From: Streptomyces griseoruber
GTDB lineage: Bacteria; Actinomycetota; Actinomycetes; Streptomycetales; Streptomycetaceae
Assembly: GCF_001514205.1 (NCBI RefSeq)
Contig: NZ_KQ948763.1
Location: 248,001 to 312,000 of the forward strand
DNA length: 64,000 nt
Direction: 5' to 3'
The notes below the pieces were generated by a model. The model was not told the DNA's origin, did not search any database, and was given only the letters and a program-made list of their open reading frames with translations. The position numbers were made by a program, and so were the translations under genes. Numbering within the stretch: position 1 is the stretch's first letter; each line of letters begins with the position of its first letter. Shown piece by piece: positions 51,384-60,399 of the stretch.

Positions 51384-53804
51384 GTGGACCCGAGCGCCGT
51401 CCGGCATGCCCTGAGTCTTCTCGGCGGCGTTCCGGACCTCACCCTGGACCTCGTGCTCGACCGGGCGCAGTCCATGGATCTGTGGGCCCGGACCGTGCAC
51501 GGCCTGCGGGAGACACTGAGCCGGGGGCCGCTTCCCGACCTCCGGGTCCGGACCGTCGACACGTCCGCACCGGGCGAGCTGCGGACCGGTGACACCGTCC
51601 AGCCCGTCCCGGGACAGCGGGTCCTGCTGTTGGTGAGCGACTGTGTGGCGCCTGCCTGGCACGACGGCCGTGCCCACGCCCTGCTCGACGAATGGTGCCG
51701 CTTCAGCGCCACCGCCGTCGTCCAGCCCCTGCCCCCCTCGCTGCGACACCGGGTGGGCGTCCCGCTCGCCCCGTTCCACTGGTCCGCGGCCCGGCCCGTC
51801 ACCCCCACCGCATGGCTGACGTGCGGACTCCAGCCGGGCAGTCTGGAGGAGGCTGCCGGTCTCGAAGCGGACTGCGCCGTACCCGTACTGGGCCTGGAGG
51901 ACGGCCGGTCCTTCACGGACTGGGCCCGTCTCGTGGCCGCCCGCACGGCCGACGGGTACGACGGCGAGGGCATGCCCCTCGGGCTCGCGCCCGGAGCCTG
52001 GGACGGCTTGGCCGCTGCCGCCCCGCCGACCGGACCGGCCGCCCAGGTCCGGACGCTCGAAGCCGTCGCGGGCCCTGCCGCGGTCCGGCTCGCCGCGCTG
52101 CTGGCGGTCGCCCCGCTGGTCACTCTCGATCTGATGCGCGCCACGCAGCGCAGCCTGCTGCCGGAGGCGGAGGAGACCGTCGCGGAGGTGTTCCACAGCG
52201 GTCTGCTGGTCCGCGCACCCGATCGCGACCGAGATGTCGAGGGGCAGCGCGCCCTTGTTCTCGTGGACGGGGCGGTCGACCTGCTCACCGAGATACTGAC
52301 CCGTTCCGACAGGAGCCGCTCCAGGGATCTGGCCGAGGAGTTCCTGCCGCCGGAGGCATGGGCCCGGAACACGCGCCCGGTGCCGTCGTCCGTGCGGCCC
52401 TCGGACGCCGTCCGCCGCGACGGCCCCGCCCTGCGCGTCCGCTCCGCGCTGCCCGCCCGCAACCACCGCTTCGTCGGTCGTACGGCGCTGCTGGACACCG
52501 TCCGCTCCACCCTGCACCGGTCCGACGGCGACGGACTGTGCGTACTGCACGGCCTCGCCGGTGTCGGCAAGACCCAGACAGCCCTCGAGTACGCGCACCG
52601 TCATCGGGGCGACTACGACTTCGTCTGGTGGACCCAGGCCCGCGACGCCAGGGGACTCGGCCTCGCCCTGGCCCGGCTGGGCGAGGAACTGTCCGTCCCG
52701 CCCGGACCCGACGGCCTCGCCCCCGTCGAGGACGTCCTCGACCGGCTGCGGACCGGCCGCGTCGACCGCGGATGGCTGCTCGTCCTGGACAACGCCGACC
52801 CGCCGGCCCGGCTCACCCCGATGCTGCCGCTCGGCGCCGGCCACATCCTGATCACCAGCCGCCACATCAGCTGGACCGAGGAGACGGCGCATCCGTTACG
52901 CGTGGCCCCGCTGAGCAGGCAGGAGAGCCTCGCCCTGCTCCGCGCCCGCGCGCCCTGGCTCACCGACGACGAGGGGTACGCGGTCGCCGAGCGGGCCGGC
53001 TACCTGCCGCCACTGCTGATCCAGTTGGGCCGCTCCCTGTCCAAGCGCCGCCTCGACGTGGCCGAACACCTCGCCGGCTTCGACCGGCTCTGCGCCAAGC
53101 TGCTGCTGGCCTACGGCCTTCCCGACTACGACGTGAAGCTCGCGGTCGTATGGAAGCAGGCCGTGACGGAGCTGGCCGCCGCCGACCCGGACGCCGGCGA
53201 ACTGCTGCGCGTGCTCAGCTGCCTGGGCACCGGTCCCGTCCCGTACGAACTGCTGTCCGCGGCGACCGGGTCGAAGCCGTCCGCCGGTTCCGACGGCGTG
53301 CTGCACGACAAGTTCGCCCTCCACCTGGCCCTGATGCGTCTGTCCGACGAGGACCTGGCCACCGTCGAGGGCGCGGGCGGACCGGTCGAGGTGCACCCCG
53401 CGCTCCAGACCGTGATGCGGGGCGTGGTCATGCGGCCCGACGAGTACGAGACCGCCGAGGAAGCCGCGTTGGGCCTGCTCTCGGCGGCCCTGCCCGCCGA
53501 CCCCGGCACCCCGTCCGGCCGCGCCCGGATGACCGAGATCGCCCGTCGCCTGGACCTGCCCGCGGCCCTGCGCGCCCAGCCCGAGCGCACGTACGACCTC
53601 GTCCTCGCGGTCATCGACCATCACGCGGCCGTCGGTGACACCAGGGCCGCCGGCCGGCTCGCCCGCGCCGCACTCGATGTCTGGAGCAGGCGCTTCGGCG
53701 CGGATTCCGTCCGCATCGCCGCCCTGCGCGCCCACGCCGAACACCCGTCCCCGTCCCCGTCCCCGTCTTCGTTTCCGTCTTCGTTTCCGTCTTCGTCCCG
53801 CTGA
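51384..53804 (+). CDS. vWA-like/NB-ARC STAND NTPase of the conflict operon
   Basis: This 806-residue protein begins with a domain of about 170 residues carrying L-D-R-A-Q-S-M-D-L-W, similar to the SAV_2336-type vWA-like region. The centre is an NB-ARC ATPase with Walker A G-L-A-G-V-G-K-T (about 390), Walker B L-L-V-L-D-N-A-D (about 466) and I-L-I-T-S-R-H, then a winged-helix-like region and a helical C-terminus. Such STAND NTPases sense a signal and oligomerise. Leu505 is coded by TTA (52896-52898), making translation dependent on the bldA tRNA. The last 20 residues are a Ser/Pro/Phe repeat from a microsatellite. Function as a sensor that licenses the protease is inferred. Confidence 0.82.
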   Translation: MDPSAVRHALSLLGGVPDLTLDLVLDRAQSMDLWARTVHGLRETLSRGPLPDLRVRTVDTSAPGELRTGDTVQPVPGQRVLLLVSDCVAPAWHDGRAHALLDEWCRFSATAVVQPLPPSLRHRVGVPLAPFHWSAARPVTPTAWLTCGLQPGSLEEAAGLEADCAVPVLGLEDGRSFTDWARLVAARTADGYDGEGMPLGLAPGAWDGLAAAAPPTGPAAQVRTLEAVAGPAAVRLAALLAVAPLVTLDLMRATQRSLLPEAEETVAEVFHSGLLVRAPDRDRDVEGQRALVLVDGAVDLLTEILTRSDRSRSRDLAEEFLPPEAWARNTRPVPSSVRPSDAVRRDGPALRVRSALPARNHRFVGRTALLDTVRSTLHRSDGDGLCVLHGLAGVGKTQTALEYAHRHRGDYDFVWWTQARDARGLGLALARLGEELSVPPGPDGLAPVEDVLDRLRTGRVDRGWLLVLDNADPPARLTPMLPLGAGHILITSRHISWTEETAHPLRVAPLSRQESLALLRARAPWLTDDEGYAVAERAGYLPPLLIQLGRSLSKRRLDVAEHLAGFDRLCAKLLLAYGLPDYDVKLAVVWKQAVTELAAADPDAGELLRVLSCLGTGPVPYELLSAATGSKPSAGSDGVLHDKFALHLALMRLSDEDLATVEGAGGPVEVHPALQTVMRGVVMRPDEYETAEEAALGLLSAALPADPGTPSGRARMTEIARRLDLPAALRAQPERTYDLVLAVIDHHAAVGDTRAAGRLARAALDVWSRRFGADSVRIAALRAHAEHPSPSPSPSSFPSSFPSSSR
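53745..53799 (+). repeat. CCGTCC/TCTTCG microsatellite at the end of the NB-ARC gene
   Basis: Repeated CCGTCC-like hexamers change into three TTCGTTTCCGTC-like 12-mers just before the stop. They encode the tail S-P-S-P-S-P-S-S-F-P-S-S-F-P-S-S-S-R. Unit changes keep the frame. It sits in the C-terminal low-complexity tail. Confidence 0.8.
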
Positions 53805-53832
53805 ACCGCCCGTACCACCCGAAGGAGCAGCC

Positions 53833-55116
53833 TTGCGCCCGCTGACCGACAACCCCATCTCCGACTTCGGCGACGACGCCTTCCGCTTCGAGCCCTACGT
53901 GGACGTGCTGCACGGAGCCGTCGAGCAGGCGATGCCGCTGCCCCTCACCGTCGGCGTGTTCGGTTCCTGGGGCACCGGGAAGTCCAGCTTCCTGCGGCTG
54001 TGGCAGCGGCGGCTGGAGGACCGGAAGGTGCGCACCATCTGGTTCAACCCCTGGAAATATGATCGCAAGGTCGAGGTGTGGGCGGCGCTGCTGCACACCA
54101 TCCTGGCCGAGATGGAGGGCGAGGAGGGCCTGAAGGAGAAGGCCCTGCGGCTCGCCAAGGCCGCCACCTGGCTCTCGGTGCGCACGGGACTCGGCACGGC
54201 CGCCTCGGCGGCCACCGGCGGGATGATCAAGAGCGGTGACGTCGACTCCCTGCTCACCACGCTGTCCCAGGGCGACGCCGAGCAGTACCGCCAGATCAAC
54301 CGGTTCGAGAACGACTTCCGGGACGCGGTGAGGGAGTTCGTCGGAGCGGACGGGCGGCTGGTGGTCTTCGTCGACGACCTCGACCGCTGTACCCCGGACT
54401 CGGCGATGACCGTGCTGGAGTCCCTCAAACTGTTCCTCGGCGAATCCCAGTGTGTGTTCGTCCTCGCCCTCGACCTCGACGTGCTGGCCGCCGTCGCCAC
54501 CAACAAGTTCGGCGACGCCTTCAAGGACGCGCCCGCCGAGGTCGTCTCGGGTCTCGCCTACCTCGACAAGATCGTCCAACTGCCCTTCTTCCTCCCGGAC
54601 GTGGGCTTCGACACCCTGCGCGAGGCGTTCACGCCGTACGTCCACCAGCCCATCGACGACGATGCCTTCTGGGAGCTGCTGCGGCGTGGTCTGGGCGCGA
54701 ACCCGCGGCGGCTGAAGCGGTTCGTGAACGTCTTCAACATGGCGATGGAGGTGAGCATCGCCCAGGCGGGCGGAGCCTCGCTGGACAGGGCGTTCCACCT
54801 GCAACTGGCGGTTCTCCAGATGATCCGCAGTCGGCATCGCGCGTTCTTCCATGTGCTGGCCGCCGAACCGAGGTCCTGGGACACGCTGGCCGGATACTTC
54901 CGACAGGTTCAGGACGACCCCGCGGAACGCCCCCGGCTCCTGTCCGGTCTGCCCTCCGAGCTGCACCTTTTCGGCGCGGACCGGGCACTGGAGAGGCTGC
55001 TCACCCAGCGTGGCTCCCTGCGGGTGCCGCCGCCGACCCCGCAGACCGTCCGCGCGATGATCACGACGCTCCGTGCCACGGCCGGTCCCGACGGCCTCGG
55101 GTCGGCGGACGACTGA
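53833..55116 (+). CDS. KAP-family P-loop NTPase of the conflict operon
   Basis: This 427-residue protein has Walker A G-S-W-G-T-G-K-S (44-51) and Walker B V-V-F-V-D-D-L-D-R-C (about 176-186), with the KAP order of helices and W-F-N-P-W-K between. KAP NTPases often carry membrane spans; this one has only a weak hydrophobic stretch near residues 110-135. The start is TTG because GAAGGAG lies five bases upstream. It is 28 bases after the NB-ARC stop and ends 34 bases before the convergent rhomboid gene. It probably supplies a second ATP-driven switch or membrane-linked function to the operon. Confidence 0.88.
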   Translation: MRPLTDNPISDFGDDAFRFEPYVDVLHGAVEQAMPLPLTVGVFGSWGTGKSSFLRLWQRRLEDRKVRTIWFNPWKYDRKVEVWAALLHTILAEMEGEEGLKEKALRLAKAATWLSVRTGLGTAASAATGGMIKSGDVDSLLTTLSQGDAEQYRQINRFENDFRDAVREFVGADGRLVVFVDDLDRCTPDSAMTVLESLKLFLGESQCVFVLALDLDVLAAVATNKFGDAFKDAPAEVVSGLAYLDKIVQLPFFLPDVGFDTLREAFTPYVHQPIDDDAFWELLRRGLGANPRRLKRFVNVFNMAMEVSIAQAGGASLDRAFHLQLAVLQMIRSRHRAFFHVLAAEPRSWDTLAGYFRQVQDDPAERPRLLSGLPSELHLFGADRALERLLTQRGSLRVPPPTPQTVRAMITTLRATAGPDGLGSADD

Positions 55117-55150
55117 GGTACCCGCGACGTCAGCCGGGCACTCCCGCACC

Positions 55151-55957
55151 TCACCATCCCGGCCGCGCCCGCCGCCCGAACAGCAGGCCGCGCGGCTCCG
55201 GGGGCGGTGGGGTGCCCGGCTTGAGGGGCCAGGCCAGCAGCATGCCCGTGAGGAAGCCGACGACATGCGCCGCGTACGCCACCGTGCCCGCCTCGGAGAC
55301 CCCCTCGCCGGAGGAGTACACCGCCTGGAGCGCGAACCAGAAGCCCAGCACCAGCCAGGCCGGCAACCGCAACGGCAGGAAGACCAGGAACGGCACCAGG
55401 ACCCACACCCTGGCCCTCGGATACAGCACCAGATAGGCGCCGAGCACGCCCGCGATCGCCCCGGACGCGCCGATCAGCGGGTCGGTGGAGTCGGCGTTCA
55501 GCAGCGCGAAGCCGTATGACGCCGCATAGCCGCAGGCGACGTAGAACAGCGCGAAACGGATGTGGCCCATGCGGTCCTCGATGTTGTTCCCGAAGATCAG
55601 CAGGAACAGCATGTTGCCCAGCAGGTGCAGCCAGCCGCCGTGCAGGAACATCGCCGTGAACACACTCAGCACCGGCGACTTGGTGTAGTCCGGCGGGCCC
55701 AGCGGACAGCCGCCGCCGCGGACGGCGCCCGTCGGCACGAGCTGCGGGAGCTGATCGTGGATCAACTCGCGCGGCACGGCCGCGTAGTGCTCCAGGAAGG
55801 CGTGCAGATGGCAGGTCTGCGCCAGGGCGCTGTCGCCGGCCACGGAGCCCGACAGGCCCGGCATGAACCAGAAGACCAGCACGTTCGCCGCGATCAACGC
55901 GTATGTCACCACGGGCGTGCGGCGCACCGGGTTCACGTCATGGACGGGGATGACCAC
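55151..55957 (-). CDS. Rhomboid-family intramembrane serine protease
   Basis: This 268-residue protein has six or seven hydrophobic helices and the rhomboid dyad: catalytic Ser in G-A-S-G-A-I-A-G (about residue 167) and His in Y-A-A-H-V-V-G-F (about 230). The H-G-G-W-L-H-L-L-G-N-M motif (about 104-115) is intact. It cuts membrane proteins within the bilayer. GTG start; ribosome binding site weak. The C-terminus is Pro/Arg-rich. It converges on the KAP gene and diverges from the small gene at 56083. Confidence 0.92.
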   Translation of the reverse strand: MVIPVHDVNPVRRTPVVTYALIAANVLVFWFMPGLSGSVAGDSALAQTCHLHAFLEHYAAVPRELIHDQLPQLVPTGAVRGGGCPLGPPDYTKSPVLSVFTAMFLHGGWLHLLGNMLFLLIFGNNIEDRMGHIRFALFYVACGYAASYGFALLNADSTDPLIGASGAIAGVLGAYLVLYPRARVWVLVPFLVFLPLRLPAWLVLGFWFALQAVYSSGEGVSEAGTVAYAAHVVGFLTGMLLAWPLKPGTPPPPEPRGLLFGRRARPGW

Positions 55958-56082
55958 AAGGAAGTACTGCCCCCGATCCGTTCGTCGAATCGGTGAACGC
56001 GGTCGGCGGCGGCCGCGTATGAACCGGCAACTGCCCGCGGCCCGGGGAAGGCGGACCGTGGGGACGACGTGAGGAACAAGCG

Positions 56083-56352
56083 ATGAACGACCGAGTTACC
56101 CCCGCGATGCACGCCACGCCCGACGGCGAGGCGGAGATCGCCCTGGTCATCCGGCTGCCCTGGGAGGACGTGGCCCGGCTCGGCCAGGAGGCCGGGCGGC
56201 TTGCTTCGCAGATGCAGCGGCCGGTGACCTTGGACGAGGCCGTCAGCCACCGGTTGCGTTCCCGGCCTGCGGCCGCCGCACATGCCAAGCCGGCTGAGCA
56301 GCCTGTCGCCGCGGCGCCGGTTTCCGCCCTGCCGCGGCTCGGTACGGCCTAG
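56083..56352 (+). CDS. Small conserved protein, unknown function
   Basis: I do not recognise this 89-residue protein. It has a predicted alpha/beta core with I-A-L-V-I-R-L-P-W-E-D-V-A-R-L and L-D-E-A-V-S-H-R-L-R, then an Ala/Pro-rich tail. There is no signal or membrane segment. ATG has GTGAGG-type purines upstream. It is divergent from rhomboid and convergent with the disulfide-reductase gene eight bases downstream. Codon usage fits Streptomyces, so it is likely real. Confidence 0.65.
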   Translation: MNDRVTPAMHATPDGEAEIALVIRLPWEDVARLGQEAGRLASQMQRPVTLDEAVSHRLRSRPAAAAHAKPAEQPVAAAPVSALPRLGTA

Positions 56353-56359
56353 GCCGTCG

Positions 56360-57814
56360 TCAGGTCCGGGTGCGTGGGGGCTGGTCGCGCAGTTCCCCGT
56401 GCCCCTGGCTCGGCCGCCCTGCCCCGCGTAGCTTCGTCGCCGCCTTTCTGGCCGCCACCAGAACCGGGTCCCAGACCGGGCTGAACGGCGGGGCGTAGCC
56501 CAGGTCCAGGGCTGTCATCTGTTCCACCGTCATTCCGGCCGTCAGGGCGACCGCCGCGATGTCGACCCGCTTGGCCGCGCCCTCCCTGCCCACGATCTGG
56601 ACGCCGAGGAGGCGGCCGGTGCGGTGTTCGGCGAGCATTTTGACCGTCATGGGGGAGGCGCCGGGGTAGTAGCCGGCGCGGCTGGTGGACTCGATGGTGA
56701 CCGTCTCGTACTTCAGGCCCACCCTGCGCGCGTCCTTCTCGCGCAGGCCCGTGCGGGCGATCTCCAGGTCGCAGACCTTGCTGACGGCGGTGCCGACGAC
56801 ACCGGGGAAGGTGGCGTAGCCGCCGCCGACGTTGGTGCCGATGACCTGGCCGTGCTTGTTGGCGTGGGTGCCGAGGGCGATGTGGCGCTCCTGCCCGGAG
56901 ACCAGGTCGAGGACCTCCACACAGTCGCCGCCCGCCCAGATGGCCCCGCCGGCAAGGGGTCCGCGCACCCGCATCGCCAGGTCGGTGAGCAGGCCGCCGT
57001 GTGCGCCCAGGGGCAGACCGGCGGCCCTGGCGAGGGTGGTCTCGGGGCGGACGCCGATGCCGAGGACGACCACGTCGGCCGGGTACTCGGCGTCCTTCGT
57101 CACCACCGCCCGCACCCGGCCGTCCTCGCCGGTGGCCAGTTCGGTGACCTCGGCGTCGTTGACCATGGTGATGCCGAGGCCCTCCATGGCCCGGTGGACC
57201 AGGCGGCCCATGTCCGGGTCCAGGGTGGACATCGGCTCGCTGCCGCGGTTGACGACGGTCACCTCGTAGCCGCGGTTGATGAGCGCCTCGGCCATCTCGA
57301 CGCCGATGTAGCCCGCGCCGACGACCACGGCCCGCTTCCCCCGAGCGCGGGCCAGCGTGTCCAGCAGCGCCTGGCCGTCGTCCAGCGTCTGCACACCGTG
57401 CACCCCGGGGGCGTCCGCGCCCGGCATGTCCGGCCGGACCGGGCGTGCCCCGGTCGCGATCACGAGCTTGTCGTACGACGTCCAGTACGCCGACCCGGCC
57501 CCGGAATCGACGTCACGCGCGCGTACCCGCCGCCCGGGCACGTCGATCTCCGTGACCTCGGTGCGCAGCCGCAGGTCGATCCCGCGCGCGCGGTGCTGCT
57601 CCGGGGTGCGGGCGATCAGGTCGTCCCGGTCGGTGACGTCGCCGCCCACCCAGTACGGGATCCCGCACGCGGAGTACGAGGTGAAGTGGCCGCGTTCGAA
57701 GGCGACGATCTCCAGTTCCTCCGGCCCCCTGAGGCGGCGGGCCTGGGACGCCGCGGACATGCCCGCCGCGTCCCCGCCGATCACGACCAGTCGTTCCCGT
57801 CCAGGCATGCTCAT
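56360..57814 (-). CDS. FAD-dependent NAD(P)H:disulfide oxidoreductase, CoA-disulfide-reductase-like
   Basis: This 484-residue flavoprotein has an FAD motif G-G-D-A-A-G-M-S (about 13-20), a second nucleotide motif G-A-G-Y-I-G-V-E (about 168-175) and a single-cysteine active site S-Y-S-A-C-G-I-P (about 48), as in CoA-disulfide/persulfide reductases and NADH oxidases. It ends with a Pro/Arg tail that reads through a common Streptomyces intergenic repeat (near 56390). ATG at 57814 is used; an ATG two codons later is possible. It lies 27 bases downstream of the DUF4349 gene on the same strand, so the two may be cotranscribed. Confidence 0.87.
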   Translation of the reverse strand: MSMPGRERLVVIGGDAAGMSAASQARRLRGPEELEIVAFERGHFTSYSACGIPYWVGGDVTDRDDLIARTPEQHRARGIDLRLRTEVTEIDVPGRRVRARDVDSGAGSAYWTSYDKLVIATGARPVRPDMPGADAPGVHGVQTLDDGQALLDTLARARGKRAVVVGAGYIGVEMAEALINRGYEVTVVNRGSEPMSTLDPDMGRLVHRAMEGLGITMVNDAEVTELATGEDGRVRAVVTKDAEYPADVVVLGIGVRPETTLARAAGLPLGAHGGLLTDLAMRVRGPLAGGAIWAGGDCVEVLDLVSGQERHIALGTHANKHGQVIGTNVGGGYATFPGVVGTAVSKVCDLEIARTGLREKDARRVGLKYETVTIESTSRAGYYPGASPMTVKMLAEHRTGRLLGVQIVGREGAAKRVDIAAVALTAGMTVEQMTALDLGYAPPFSPVWDPVLVAARKAATKLRGAGRPSQGHGELRDQPPRTRT

Positions 57815-57841
57815 ACGAACACGCTACGGGGGAGGCGCACT

Positions 57842-58780
57842 TCAGTCCCCCTCGGGCCCGCCCGTGGGGCCGGTTCCGGTCGTCGGGCCCGCTTCGGTCT
57901 CCGTGCCCGCCGTCCGCCGGCGCGGCAGCCGCAGCCAGGCCAGCAGCAGCAGCGCGGCCACCACGAGGAACGGCAGTACCGCGCCGAAGACGACGGCGAT
58001 CCAGCGCAGCATGCTCACGAACGCGTCCCAGCCGCCCGCCAGCGCGTCCAGGAAGCCCGGGTCGTCGTCCTCGGCCGCCTTCGGGGCAGGCTTCTCCGAC
58101 AGGCTCAGCGTGATCGTCGCCAGGCTGGTGCGGTCCTTCAGGGACGCCTGCTGGGCGAGCAGCGCCTCCAGGTCGGCCTCCCGGCTGCTGAGTTCACCCT
58201 CCAGGGTGACCACGTCGCTCAGTTTGGTGGCCCGGTCCATGAGTTCGCGGACCCGGGCGACGCTGGCCCGCTGGGACTTGATGCGGCTGTCGACGTCGAC
58301 GACCTGGTCGGTGACGTCCTGGGCCTTCGCCGTGCGCTCCAGCAGTTCGCCCGTGCCCTGGAGGGCGGAGAGGACCTCGTCGTACCGCTCGACGGGCACG
58401 CGCAGCACGACACGGGTGCGCTCGGTGCCGTCCCCGTCCCGGTTCGTGGTCTCGTCGCCGACGTAACCACCCGCGGTCTCGGTCGTCGTACGGGCCTCGT
58501 CGAGGGCCTTCGGAACGTCCTTGACCCGCACGCTCAGCGAGGCGGTGCGGATGATCCGGTTCGCGGTGAGTTTCGGCGCGGACGAGGCCTGGGAGCCGCT
58601 CGCCCCGGCGCCCGCCTTGGCGTCGGACCGGTCGACCTCGCCGGCGGCGGCCTTGTCGGCGAGGCTAGAGCTGTCGCCTCCCGAGTCGCTCGCACCGCTG
58701 CACCCGGTGAGCGCGAGCGCGGCGGCGAGCAGGACGCCGGCCAGGGCGTGGACGGGCCGTACGGATCGTCGTGCGTGCAT
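57842..58780 (-). CDS. DUF4349 lipoprotein
   Basis: This 312-residue protein has a signal with lipobox A-L-T-G-C near residue 27, a Ser/Gly/Ala-rich linker, a DUF4349 domain (about 80-255; V-R-V-K-D and S-R-I-K-S-Q) with helical coiled-coil character, and a C-terminal membrane helix (about 265-288) followed by a basic tail. So it is anchored at both ends. Function unknown. ATG is the best start because it begins the signal peptide. It is divergent from hemY with 159 bases between. Confidence 0.87.
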   Translation of the reverse strand: MHARRSVRPVHALAGVLLAAALALTGCSGASDSGGDSSSLADKAAAGEVDRSDAKAGAGASGSQASSAPKLTANRIIRTASLSVRVKDVPKALDEARTTTETAGGYVGDETTNRDGDGTERTRVVLRVPVERYDEVLSALQGTGELLERTAKAQDVTDQVVDVDSRIKSQRASVARVRELMDRATKLSDVVTLEGELSSREADLEALLAQQASLKDRTSLATITLSLSEKPAPKAAEDDDPGFLDALAGGWDAFVSMLRWIAVVFGAVLPFLVVAALLLLAWLRLPRRRTAGTETEAGPTTGTGPTGGPEGD

Positions 58781-58939
58781 GTGGACGTACCCCCGAGGGT
58801 TGTGACGACTGATGCTCCTTCGACGCCGGGGTGGGCCGGGACGTTGGACGGAATCGGTTCCGAAGAGGTCACGGTCGGGACTCGGAGGGGCCACATGGCC
58901 CTGGCGGCGGTGTCGGTGGGGTCTGAGAGAGTGGGGGAC

Positions 58940-60394
58940 ATGAGCGCAACGGGTACGCGTGCGGGGCAGCACGTCGTCGTCATCGGAGCCGGCATCGCCG
59001 GTCTGGCCGCCGCCCACCGCCTGCTGGCGCGCGGGGCGCGGGTGACCGTGCTGGAGGCCTCCGAGCGGGTCGGCGGCAAGCTGCTGCCCGGCGAGATCGC
59101 GGGCGTGCGCGTGGACCTCGGCGCCGAGTCGCTGCTGGCCCGCCGCCCCGAGGCGGTCGCCCTCGCGCGCGAGGCGGGTCTGACGGACCTGTTGCAGCCG
59201 CCCGCCACGGCCACCGCCTCGATCTGGACCCGCGGTGCGCTGCGCCCCATGCCCAAGGGCCATGTCATGGGCGTCCCCGGCACCGCGGCGGCCCTGTCCG
59301 GTGTGCTGTCCGACGAAGGCCTCGCCCGGATCGAGCGCGACGCCGACCTGCCGCGCACGGAGGTCGGCGAGGACGTCGCGGTCGGGGAGTACGTGGCGGC
59401 CCGCCTGGGCCGTGAGGTCGTCGACCGTCTGATCGAACCCCTGCTCGGCGGGGTGTACGCCGGTGACGCCTACCGCATCTCGATGCGTTCGGCCGTACCG
59501 CAGCTCTACCAGGCGGCGCTCACCCACACCTCGCTCACCGAGGCCGTCCGCGAGATCCAGGCCGGGGCCGCCGCGCAGCAGCAGACCGGACCGGTGTTCA
59601 CGGGCATCGAGGGCGGGGTGGGCCGGCTGCCGCTCGCGGTCGCGGAGGCGGTCCGCGCGCGGGGCGGCGAGATCCACACGCGCGTGCCCGTCACCGGGCT
59701 GCGCCGCGAGCCCGGCGGCTGGCGGGTCACCACCGGCGAGCGCGCGCTGCACGCGGACGCCGTGGTCGTCGCCGTGCCCGCGCCCGCCGCCGCCGCGCTG
59801 CTGGCCGCCGAGTCCCCGGCGGCCGCCGCCGAACTGCGCACCGTCGAGTACGCCTCGATGGCCCTGATCACCCTCGCCTACCGCCGCTGCGAGGCCGCCC
59901 TGCCCGAGGGCAGCGGCTTCCTCGTCCCGCCGGTCGACGGCCGCACGATCAAGGCGTCGACGTTCGCCTCACGGAAGTGGGGCTGGATCGCCGAGGAGGA
60001 CCCGGACGTGATCGTGCTGCGCACCTCCGTCGGGCGGTACGGCGAGACGGAGATCCTCGGCCGCGACGACGCCGGCCTGGTCGAGGTCTCCCGCCACGAC
60101 CTGCGCGAGGCCACCGGCCTGACCGCCACGCCCCTGGAGACCCGGGTCACCCGCTGGACGGACGGCCTGCCCCAGTACCCGGTCGGCCACCACGCGCGTG
60201 TGGCCCGCATCCGTGAGCACGTGGCGAAGCTCCCCGGCCTCGCCGTGTGCGGCGCGCAGTACGACGGCGTCGGCGTCCCCGCGTGCATCGCGAGCGCCTA
60301 CGCGGCCGCCGACCAGATCCACGGCGACCTGAGCGCCGTACAGGAGCTCACCGCCCACCCCGTGCAAAGTCTGCACGGCGGAGCAGGAGAATAA
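58940..60394 (+). CDS. hemY: Coproporphyrinogen III/protoporphyrinogen oxidase
   Basis: This 484-residue FAD enzyme has [10 protein letters not shown] (about 12-22) and [10 protein letters not shown] (about 40-49), a membrane-facing substrate domain and a C-terminal FAD segment G-V-G-V-P-A-C-I. In actinobacteria this HemY-type enzyme acts as coproporphyrinogen III oxidase (CgoX) in the coproporphyrin-dependent heme route; the adjacent hemQ supports that. ATG has a GGGGG run just before it. Only five bases separate it from hemQ. Confidence 0.93.
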   Translation: MSATGTRAGQHVVVIGAGIAGLAAAHRLLARGARVTVLEASERVGGKLLPGEIAGVRVDLGAESLLARRPEAVALAREAGLTDLLQPPATATASIWTRGALRPMPKGHVMGVPGTAAALSGVLSDEGLARIERDADLPRTEVGEDVAVGEYVAARLGREVVDRLIEPLLGGVYAGDAYRISMRSAVPQLYQAALTHTSLTEAVREIQAGAAAQQQTGPVFTGIEGGVGRLPLAVAEAVRARGGEIHTRVPVTGLRREPGGWRVTTGERALHADAVVVAVPAPAAAALLAAESPAAAAELRTVEYASMALITLAYRRCEAALPEGSGFLVPPVDGRTIKASTFASRKWGWIAEEDPDVIVLRTSVGRYGETEILGRDDAGLVEVSRHDLREATGLTATPLETRVTRWTDGLPQYPVGHHARVARIREHVAKLPGLAVCGAQYDGVGVPACIASAYAAADQIHGDLSAVQELTAHPVQSLHGGAGE

Positions 60395-60399
60395 GAACC

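Noticed and set aside
48171..52892. Very long minus-strand open frame opposite hemE and the conflict operon
   Set aside because: High-GC artefact: its translation has no recognisable domain, whereas the plus strand holds complete domains.
56624..58939. Long plus-strand frame before hemY
   Set aside because: It overlaps the minus-strand oxidoreductase and DUF4349 genes and has no family similarity; hemY starts at 58940.
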